Positions 1-5,670 of a DNA stretch of 5,670 nucleotides are shown here, piece after piece. Within the stretch, counting starts at the first letter, position 1. Each line of letters starts with the position of its first letter. Source of the stretch: an uncultured Candidatus Altimarinota bacterium (GTDB taxonomy: Bacteria > Patescibacteriota > Gracilibacteria > BD1-5 > UBA6164); assembly GCA_937931775.1 (NCBI GenBank), contig CALHAQ010000102.1, positions 1 through 5,670 on the forward strand. Direction: 5' to 3'. The notes below the pieces were generated by a model, which saw only the letters and a program-made list of their open reading frames with translations, was not told where the DNA came from and did no database searches. Position numbers and translations under genes: made by a program.

Positions 1-3
1 TAA

Positions 4-1164
4 ATGTACCGAGAACTATTAGATAAAAATTTGAAATTTATAAGTCAACAAAAATGTTATAGATCTTATGATACCCAGACAAATAGTCTTACTGAGCTAC
101 TCAATGAAAAGAAAATAGTAACTATTTCCTGACTCCGTCATAGCTGAAAGACGAAACTTATATACTCCCTTCTCAGTAAAACTCAGAATTTTTCAAGCAC
201 TTTTTACTATAACTCTGAGCTTGATACACTTGGAGTGATACAAAATGGAGATGATTTTATCATTCTTTTTGATCTCTATGTTCGAATTCATGGTATTCCT
301 AAGATTATAGTATTACAAAATACTAATAATATAGTAGGTATTAAAAGCTTGATTAGCAGATTTTTCAAAACAAAAAAATATAAAATCATTGTAGTAGGAA
401 ATAATATTAAAATAGAATCCGTACCTGATATTGAGCTCTTCCCTCTTGGGATTACTGAAAGTATTGAAAAATCTTTTTATGGATGAATTCCAGAAGTAAG
501 AGTCATTCCAGATTTCGAATACAAAGACTTTCTCCTAACAGCTTTAAAGCATGATATTATCTCTAGAGATATACTTGAGTCTTACAGTATAAAGAATATT
601 GCCCTTTTCTATAAAGTAATTTGATACCTTGCTCAAAGCAGAGAATACCAATCTCTCAGAGAAATACATAGAAATCTCAAAGCCCATCATATAGATATTT
701 CCTTACTCACACTTATTGACTATATAAACGCTGCACTTAATACGAAGTTTCTCTCAAAGTGTCATAGATATGACATTAAGAATTCAAATACTATTTCATC
801 TAAAGCACAGTATTTTTTCGGAGATGTATGACTACGAAAATCGTTTACACATGAGAGTATTGATCTCACTGAAAACCTACTATATATAGAACTACTAAGT
901 AAATGATATTCTGTCTCAGGATGAATCAATGGGAAATTTACATTTGATTTTTATGCGCAAAAAGACAATAAAATCCTCGCTATTCACCTAGATAACTCAT
1001 GAGAAAAGTGAGAGATCCGTAAATCGGCAAGAAAACTCGCAAAACTATGAGACAAGATTGATAAATATGTAGTCGTTACTAATAAAAACTCCCTCACTAT
1101 GAGGAAATTTGAAGAATCTTGAGTACAGATCGTAGAGCTACTGGAACTTGTAGAAAAAATTTAA
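4..1164 (+). CDS. AAA_14/DUF4143-family P-loop ATPase with degenerate Walker B (TGA read as Gly)
   Basis: Read with TGA as Gly, this is one 386-residue protein, the usual size for AAA_14-DUF4143 ATPases. ATG at 4 directly follows an in-frame TAA (1-3), so the start cannot lie further upstream. Residues 43-50, GLRHSGKT, are a Walker A motif preceded by a hydrophobic strand (IVTIS). The Walker B strand at about 101-105 (KIIVL) ends in Q105-N106 where the family has Asp-Glu. A sensor-1-like strand (KIIVVGNN) ends near 133. YFFGDVGLR at 270-278 is the family hallmark before the C-terminal DUF4143 part, which is nuclease-fold-like. There D315 remains (FTFDF), but the usual E-x-K is replaced by H328-L-D330. 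Eleven in-frame TGA codons occur (130, 145, 484, 622, 829, 904, 922, 1000, 1009, 1048, 1120). Family members are often of unknown role, some in defence or toxin-like contexts; no partner is visible here. ATP binding is plausible, but hydrolysis is doubtful without the Walker B acids. Confidence 0.85.
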
Positions 1165-1204
1165 CTAAAATAAAAACCCCTTAAGGGATTTTTATTTTAG
1201 TTAA
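1161..1204. terminator. Bidirectional terminator between convergent genes
   Basis: Two 20-base arms (1161-1180 and 1185-1204) are reverse complements except for one A-C mismatch (1177/1188), with the 4-base loop TTAA. A GC core (CCCC/GGG) is flanked by A-rich and T-rich arms, so either strand gives a hairpin followed by a U-rich tract. The TAA stop of the upstream ATPase (1162-1164) lies inside the left arm. The stop of the convergent membrane-protein gene (1205-1207) begins one base past the right arm. It therefore probably ends both transcripts. Confidence 0.88.
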
Positions 1205-3391
1205 TTACTCTCCATCTCATCAATCACTATCAGCAATTCCATCTCCATCTTTATCTACTGCTTTTTTATATGCGCTTACTACTTCGGATATGACTGCGGA
1301 ATCATTAATACCATTCTTTCTTAGGTCGTTTTCAACCGCATCAACATTCTTAAATATATTTTTGTTCTTAATATAGGCATTGGCAGCCTCACTTGCAGTA
1401 CTAATTTCTTGTTTATTAATCGTGAAATCAAAATTATTTGATACCTCTTCTGTAGTATTACCAAGTTTTCATTCATTGGCAGCCGATACTGCATCACGTA
1501 TATCACTCGTTTGTATTCCAGCTCATGTAGCACCTGGAATAATACCTCCATATTTACTCGTATCTTTTTCTAAGTATCTAAACACTTCTGTAACTTTTTC
1601 TAGACTATTAATATTTTCTGGTTTTTCTATTTTCTTAGCATCTGTTGGATTTACTCTTTGTAAAAGATTAAATAGTGCTTTTTGAGATTCAGGATTAGAA
1701 TATAATTTTTGCACATCTCATTTTACAGCTTTGAGTATTTTTTGTGCTGCTTCTACTTGATCTTTTGGAGCATTGATAGCTCATGAAGTAATACTTTGAT
1801 TAATCTTCTGTAATTCACCTGTTATCTGACTAGCTTCTCAACTAAAGAAACTCTTAGCTCTATCAGAAGCTTTATTTTCCACATTTCATGTAAGTGTTCA
1901 TCAAATTTTTTGTAAGGAAGCTGCACTTTGCATTTGTCAGTTTCCAGTTGGTATGATCGGAGCATATGTTGGTGACTTCGCAGCAAGAGCTCATACATCA
2001 TTCCCAAACTTGGCTATCGGTTCAACAATCGCTTTTGTAGTTTTAGATGCTCACAGAGCAGCCATCACAGCTATCCAGAGTATTACTACCCCGAAAAGCT
2101 CTACAATGAGTTTTCAAATTACTGATTTTTCTTGATCTTCTCATCCATGAGCACCAATAAGTGTAAGTGAAAATCAACCTGCTTTCAGTGTATCAGGTTC
2201 TGTATTTGTTTCTTTAATTCCTTCTGAAGCTACGAGTATAAATACGAGTCCAAAAGCAAGAGCTGCAGATACATATACTGGAACAAGTGCTAGCGCTATA
2301 AACTCTTTAATATTAAATTTTTCTCCAGTATCTCCGAATCATTCACTAGACACTCCAAAGAAGTAAAGAAGTCCAAATGCAGGAGAAAGCATCATATATA
2401 ACCAGAGTCTTACTCCCCTCACAAAGAGTGCAAGAAGAAGAGCTATCATAAGGAGCATATATACTACTATAAACAGGAGATCAAATACTATTTTAAATAT
2501 GAGATCAGCAATAGTAGAGATATCTTTTATTTGAGTCCCACTAATTGTATCTAAATCTTGTATTCTGAGTATTCCATAAGCGTAAATACTAATAACTCCA
2601 AATACACTATTTTGAAGACCTTCAGCATTAGAGGAATAATCTCCGTTCGAATCTTGACCTGTTATAAGTTCTTTGATACTTATTTTTCCACCATCTTTAC
2701 ATTTAATATTTTCATCAAGTTCATTTGGCTGTGATGTAAGTGGTTGAGCTCCTGAGTTTTCTCATTCAAACTTTCCATTAAATGATATAATAATATCCTT
2801 ACATATCTGTTCTCCAGCAAGTTCAGTATTATCAAGAGCTTTCTTAAAGAGATCATGATCACTAAATGAATCATATGGTAGCGTGAGCATACCAACCGTA
2901 AGAATTGCTGAAAGTGATAGAAGAAATTGTACGAAAAACCAAGAAAATGGGACAATGAGTACCCCAATAATAAACTTTGGCATTGCTTGTTTGAGCTCCC
3001 AAGTTCCTTCTCCTTTTCCAATAATATTCATAAATGCTATTGCAATCAGAATGAAAGCAAAGATGAAATATACTACATTAGATACCAGTATCCATATCTC
3101 TTTAAGATAATCCTGAAGACCAAACAGTGTTCCGTTTACCCATCCAGGGAAAAGAAATACTGTGATAAATGATGTTACCAAACCCATAATAGCAGCAGCT
3201 CCTGTAATGATACCATTAAGAACTTTTACGATTTTTTCACTATTCTCTTTTGAAAGTACTGGTTGGTCTGTAGCTGCCTCAGCTGCAAAAACTGATTCTC
3301 ATCAGATACTTATATAAATCATAAATATAGCTCCTAACAGTAGGAATGTTTTGTTCTTTTTAAGAAACGACGATATTGTATGGATACACAT
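1205..3391 (-). CDS. Polytopic membrane protein, VirB6/TrbL-like, with calcium-binding-like C-terminal tail (TGA read as Gly)
   Basis: Decoded with TGA as Gly, this is one 728-residue protein with 20 in-frame TGA codons. ATG at 3391 is bounded by an in-frame TAA at 3410-3412. Residues 1-36 look like a signal peptide: K11-K12, a hydrophobic core at 16-29, then VFA before AEAA. Hydrophobic segments follow at about 55-82, 100-124, 139-170, 296-325, 328-346, 362-388 and 424-448. The 171-293 loop is polar and holds two cysteines (C197, C231) that could form a disulphide if exported. The stretch RGVRLWLYMMLSPAFGLLYF (325-344) resembles the Arg-rich turn and Ser-Pro membrane motif of VirB6/TrbL type IV secretion subunits. 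Residues 450-728 are soluble and mostly helical-looking, with a Gly/Ser-rich part and charged helices. The tail DKDGDGIADSDGG (713-725) resembles a thrombospondin type-3 or EF-hand-like calcium loop. The VirB6-like call is by topology and motif only, and no other secretion gene is in view. It could be another polytopic envelope protein. Confidence 0.7.
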
Positions 3392-3422
3392 AAATTTAGT
3401 AGTTGTTTGTTAATATAAGAAA

Positions 3423-3451
3423 ATCGTATCACAAAAATGCTCTACTTGCAA
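3423..3451 (-). promoter_or_regulatory. Candidate promoter of the VirB6-like gene
   Basis: On the minus strand a TTGCAA box (3446-3451) and a TACGAT box (3423-3428) are separated by 17 bases; each matches the sigma-70 consensus at 4 of 6. Transcription would begin near 3416, giving a leader of about 25 bases before the ATG at 3391. It sits directly after the gatB terminator, which fits an independent unit. An alternative -10 (TATATT) lies closer to the gene. No Shine-Dalgarno sequence is seen before the ATG. Confidence 0.35.
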
Positions 3452-3463
3452 TTCTCCGAACAC

Positions 3464-3492
3464 AAAAAAAGTACTGCTTTCGCTGTACTTTT
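3464..3492 (-). terminator. Rho-independent terminator of gatB
   Basis: Minus-strand RNA forms AAAAGUAC (3485-3492) paired with GUACUUUU (3467-3474). One A-A mismatch and two GC pairs follow, closed by a GAAA tetraloop (3478-3481), which is a GNRA loop. The 3' arm runs into seven U residues (3464-3470). It lies 25 bases beyond the gatB stop and just upstream of the next gene's promoter, so it should separate the two units. Confidence 0.8.
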
Positions 3493-3517
3493 CTTATTTT
3501 TGTAATTGAAATATATT

Positions 3518-4951
3518 TTAATCAAGCTTCTTTTTCAATAATTCATTAAATATTTTTGGATTTCATTGTCACCCCGATGCCTTCATACACTGTCATATAA
3601 GAAAACCAAATATTCTTTCGTTTCCTCCTTTATAATCAGCAACTTGATCTGGATTTGCAGAAATCACCTCATCTACAATTCATTGTAGTGCTCACATATC
3701 ATTTTTTTGACGAAGATTCTTCTCGTCAACTATTGCGTCAGCTTTTCCACCTTGATAAAAAAGACTTTCTATAACTTGCTTTGCATTTGTAGAAGATAAT
3801 TCATCGCTATTTACAAGCTCTATCACTCTTGCAAGCTGTGATATCTCAAACTTGAGATCAGAGAGTTTAGTAATCTCTTCTGATTCATTCATAAGTGCTA
3901 AAAGTACTGATGTTACTATACTACATGATTTCTTCGCATCATCTGTAAGGTCCACTAGTTGATCAAAGTATTCACTGAGTTTATAATCCGCAGTAAGTAT
4001 TCTCGCATCGTCTTCTCAGAGTTTATAAGTTTCTAGGTATTTAATTCTCTTTGTTATTGGGAGTTCTACCATCTGACTTTTACATATCTCTAACATATCT
4101 TCATGAAGCACAATTGGAAGGATATCTGGCTCTGGTACATATCGATAATCCATAGCATCTTCCTTTGATCTTTGTGAGCTACTCGTTCCACTCGCATCGT
4201 CCCATCCTCTTGTTTCTTGATCCACTATTCATCCTGACTCAGTAATCTTTTTTTGTCTTTTAAACTCTGCATCTATACATCGTCCTATTGCTGAAAATGA
4301 ATTTACATTTTTATGTTCAGTACGATTATTTAGGACATCACTTCCCTCTTCTCTAATAGACATATTTACATCACATCTCATTTGTCATTTCTCCATGTCA
4401 GCATCACTCACTCATGCTGCTCTCATCATTTTTTGTAGTTCTTTGAGAAACTCCATTACTTCTTCTCTACTATGAAATACTGGTTCTGTTACTATTTCCA
4501 TCAAAGGACTCCCTGCCCTATTATAATCACAAAGAGTTTTTCATCCAGCATGAGCGAGTTTTCCTGCATCATTTTCTAGATGCATATGATGAATATCAAA
4601 TCTTTGAAGTTTTCACTCAACCATAGTTTCAACGTGTCACGCTCAAACTATAGGTTCATAGAGTTGAGTAGTTTGAAAACTATTTGGAAGATCTGGATAA
4701 AAATATGATTTTCTATCAAAGCGAGATACTCTATTGATTTCACAGTTCATCATCATTCCAGCTACTACTCAAAGCCTTACTACCTGAGCATTAATAGCTG
4801 GAAGCATACCAGGAAATCACATACAAACCGGGCATACGTTAATATTTGGTTCACTTGCAAGTTCTACTGCATTTTGACATCCACAAAACATTTTTGTTTG
4901 AGATTTAATACGCATATGGATTTCAAGACCTATAACTTTTTCGTAATTCAT
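3518..4951 (-). CDS. gatB: Aspartyl/glutamyl-tRNA(Asn/Gln) amidotransferase subunit B (TGA read as Gly)
   Basis: GatB binds misacylated Asp-tRNA(Asn) or Glu-tRNA(Gln) and activates it for amidation with ammonia supplied by GatA, in the cytoplasmic GatCAB complex. The product is 477 residues, the normal family length, and aligns throughout by eye. It opens with VIGLEIHMRIKSQTKMF (6-22). Cysteines C23, C25, C40 and C43 (CGC...CPVC) form the metal-site pattern of many GatB proteins. SRFDRKSYFYPDLPNSFQ follows in the cradle domain. RSKEDAMDYRYVPEPD (261-276) is a family signature. The C-terminal helical/YqeY-like tRNA-binding part ends in FGFLIGQCMKASGGQGNPK. Fifteen in-frame TGA codons fall where the family has Gly, for example G45 (CMGFPG) and the Gly residues of IGQ and GGQGNP. 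ATG at 4951 is bounded by an in-frame TAA at 4973-4975. The gene stands alone here: no gatA or gatC is adjacent, and it has its own terminator. Under the standard code it would look like a pseudogene. Confidence 0.97.
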
Positions 4952-4978
4952 TGGGGTTGACCGTAAAATATATTAATA

Positions 4979-5009
4979 AGTATAGTATGTCTTTTTTATA
5001 TATTTCCAA
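4979..5009 (-). promoter_or_regulatory. Weak candidate promoter of gatB
   Basis: On the minus strand TATACT (4979-4984, 5 of 6 to the -10 consensus) lies 19 bases from TTGGAA (5004-5009). The spacing is longer than ideal. A start near 4972 would give a leader of about 20 bases with no Shine-Dalgarno sequence before the gatB ATG. Confidence 0.35.
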
Positions 5010-5049
5010 GTAAAATTTCATAAATTTCTCTAGGAAAAAAAGCGAATAT

Positions 5050-5077
5050 TTGTCTTGATTTTGCTTTGCAATATGAT
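5050..5077 (+). promoter_or_regulatory. Candidate promoter of the hpf leader
   Basis: TTGTCT (5050-5055, 4 of 6) and TATGAT (5072-5077, 5 of 6) are spaced by 16 bases. Transcription would start near 5084-5086 and produce a leader of about 165 nt before the hpf ATG. A closer -10-like TATATT (5230-5235) has no good -35 partner, so the upstream promoter is preferred. Confidence 0.45.
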
Positions 5078-5084
5078 AGACTAG

Positions 5085-5250
5085 AAAGTGACGTTACCCG
5101 ATAGATGTAACTGCATGAATACAAATTAAGCCTTGTAAAATCATCATGTAAGACGGAGCTATCAATAGATATAAGATATAAGCTTCAAAATGAAATGCGC
5201 TTCATTTAATAGAATAATCTGTATCTTCTTATATTGTAAAATACAAACAC
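5085..5250 (+). promoter_or_regulatory. Possible structured 5' leader RNA of hpf
   Basis: No gene fits here: every ATG meets TAA or TAG within a few codons, even with TGA as Gly. The RNA can form several stems. These are GUUAC/GUAAC (5093-5097 with 5107-5111); a 7-bp stem 5112-5118 with 5144-5150 carrying an inner 5-bp stem 5120-5124/5133-5137; and a 7-bp hairpin 5188-5194/5201-5207. A wrapping stem of 10 bp, 5169-5178 with 5222-5234 and a 3-nt bulge, encloses the last hairpin. The loop of the first hairpin (GAUAG, 5100-5104) can pair with CUAUC (5159-5163), a possible pseudoknot. In other phyla a structured raiA-motif RNA often lies upstream of raiA/hpf genes; identity with it is not established here. 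AT-rich sequence gives chance stems, so confidence is moderate. Confidence 0.35.
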
Positions 5251-5553
5251 ATGGATGTACAAGTAATAATGCATACAAATGATGAGGAGCACTCAAAAGA
5301 AGTTATCTCTCGTCTCGTAGAACAAAACATATCTACCAAACTCGATCACTACCTCAATAAGTTTAGTAAAGACGATGCTGAAGGAACAATCGAAGTAACA
5401 GTAGATAAAAATAAGAAAGGTTTGTTTGATGGAAAAATACAATCATCACTTGATGGAAAGTCTTTCCGTTTTGAAAGAGAAGATTACAAGAATCTTGATG
5501 ATCTTGTAAACCACCTCTTTGATCACTTTAAACAAGCACTTAGTGATATGTAA
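5251..5553 (+). CDS. hpf: Ribosome hibernation-promoting factor, HPF/RaiA family (short form)
   Basis: HPF/RaiA proteins bind the 30S decoding region of idle ribosomes and block tRNA and mRNA sites in stationary phase or starvation. This 100-residue product has the short-form length and the beta-alpha-beta-beta-beta-alpha order. It has an N-terminal strand (VQVIMH), a first helix ending in KLDHYLNKFSK (30-40), two strands (GTIEVTVDKN; FDGKIQSSLDG), a charged segment (RFERED) and a final amphipathic helix (LDDLVNHLFDHFKQAL). The helix-terminal hydrophobic/aromatic pattern and the Asp-aliphatic pairs in the last helix are typical of the family. There is no long-form dimerization domain. It is rather acid-rich for a ribosome binder. 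It has no in-frame TGA: its four Gly codons are GGA or GGT. ATG 5251 has no Shine-Dalgarno sequence, and the frame closes upstream at TAA 5215-5217 without another ATG. It probably forms a single-gene unit with the leader before it and a terminator 20 bases after. Confidence 0.75.
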   Translation: MDVQVIMHTNDEEHSKEVISRLVEQNISTKLDHYLNKFSKDDAEGTIEVTVDKNKKGLFDGKIQSSLDGKSFRFEREDYKNLDDLVNHLFDHFKQALSDM

Positions 5554-5572
5554 TATAATTCGCATCCACATT

Positions 5573-5600
5573 AAAAACTCTAGATCATCTAGGGTTTTTT
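5573..5600 (+). terminator. Rho-independent terminator of hpf
   Basis: A 12-bp stem (5573-5584 with 5588-5599, one G-U pair) closes on a 3-base loop. The left arm starts with five A and the right arm ends in a run of six T (5595-5600). It lies 20 bases after the hpf stop. Confidence 0.85.
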
Positions 5601-5616
5601 AGTGTTTTCATTTTAT

Positions 5617-5644
5617 TTGACATTATTTTTAATTTATTTATTAT
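5617..5644 (+). promoter_or_regulatory. Strong sigma-70-like promoter for a gene beyond the window
   Basis: TTGACA (5617-5622, perfect -35) and TATTAT (5639-5644, 5 of 6 to -10) are spaced by 16 bases in a very AT-rich stretch. Transcription would start near 5651 and run out of the window. No coding sequence begins before 5670. Confidence 0.5.
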
Positions 5645-5670
5645 ATCTTTATATTTTTAAACTAGTAATA

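Noticed and set aside
1380..2135. Plus-strand open frames at 1380-1685 and 1953-2135
   Set aside because: They lie opposite the membrane-protein gene, have no family resemblance and no start signals, and are shadows of its coding strand.
2680..3172. Other-frame open frames at 2680-3021 (minus), 2883-3110 and 2927-3172 (plus)
   Set aside because: They overlap the continuous membrane-protein frame, and their low-complexity composition reflects the AT-rich hydrophobic coding sequence.
1205..4951. Many short open frames suggesting pseudogenes or frameshift-broken genes
   Set aside because: All fragments are in one frame per gene and are split only by TGA. Reading TGA as Gly joins them without any frameshift into full-length proteins that match their families.
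4..4951. TGA as Trp (Mycoplasma-type code) or as selenocysteine
   Set aside because: TGA falls on conserved Gly positions (P-loop, GatB signatures), occurs 46 times, and TGG serves normally for Trp. No selenocysteine insertion element or Cys-homologous pattern is seen.
5085..5250. A small protein or tRNA gene in the gap before hpf
   Set aside because: Every ATG in the stretch hits TAA or TAG within a few codons, and no cloverleaf with a T-loop consensus can be formed.
1..5670. Mobile element, CRISPR array or integration site
   Set aside because: No transposase, terminal inverted repeats, regularly spaced repeats or tRNA-end duplication were seen. The only strong inverted repeats are the three terminators and the leader stems.

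Overview
The window comes from an AT-rich bacterium that reads UGA as glycine (genetic code 25), as known for the candidate phyla Gracilibacteria and Absconditabacteria (BD1-5/SR1). Three of the four genes are cut into short pieces by in-frame TGA under the standard code. Read with TGA as Gly they become single, full-length, family-like proteins carrying 11, 20 and 15 TGA codons. These fall on invariant family glycines, including both glycines of a P-loop and many conserved GatB glycines. All four genes end in TAA. Phylum assignment rests on this code plus the protein types; no rRNA is present.

Layout: (1) 4-1164, plus strand: an AAA_14/DUF4143-type P-loop ATPase. (2) 1161-1204: a long palindromic terminator shared with the convergent next gene. 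(3) 1205-3391, minus strand: an exported or polytopic membrane protein with features of VirB6/TrbL-type secretion-channel subunits, a long soluble C-terminal region and an Asp/Gly-rich calcium-binding-like tail. (4) about 3416-3492: its probable promoter, then the gatB terminator. (5) 3518-4951, minus strand: complete gatB, subunit B of the tRNA-dependent Asp/Glu amidotransferase. (6) 4952-5250: a divergent intergenic region with a weak gatB promoter and a plus-strand promoter that would give a roughly 165-nt, potentially structured leader. (7) 5251-5553, plus strand: a short HPF/RaiA-family ribosome hibernation factor. (8) 5573-5600: its terminator. (9) 5617-5644: a strong promoter-like sequence pointing out of the window.

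The genes look like independent transcription units: each has its own promoter-like or terminator-like flanks, and neighbours face each other or face away. No shared pathway is evident. Two are translation-related (gatB, hpf), one is a probable secretion-channel membrane component, and one is an ATPase of unknown target whose Walker B acidic residues are missing. No Shine-Dalgarno sequence is visible before the three starts whose upstream sequence can be read. The items most worth a second look are the possible structured leader in front of hpf, the degenerate ATPase, and the calcium-binding-like tail on the membrane protein.
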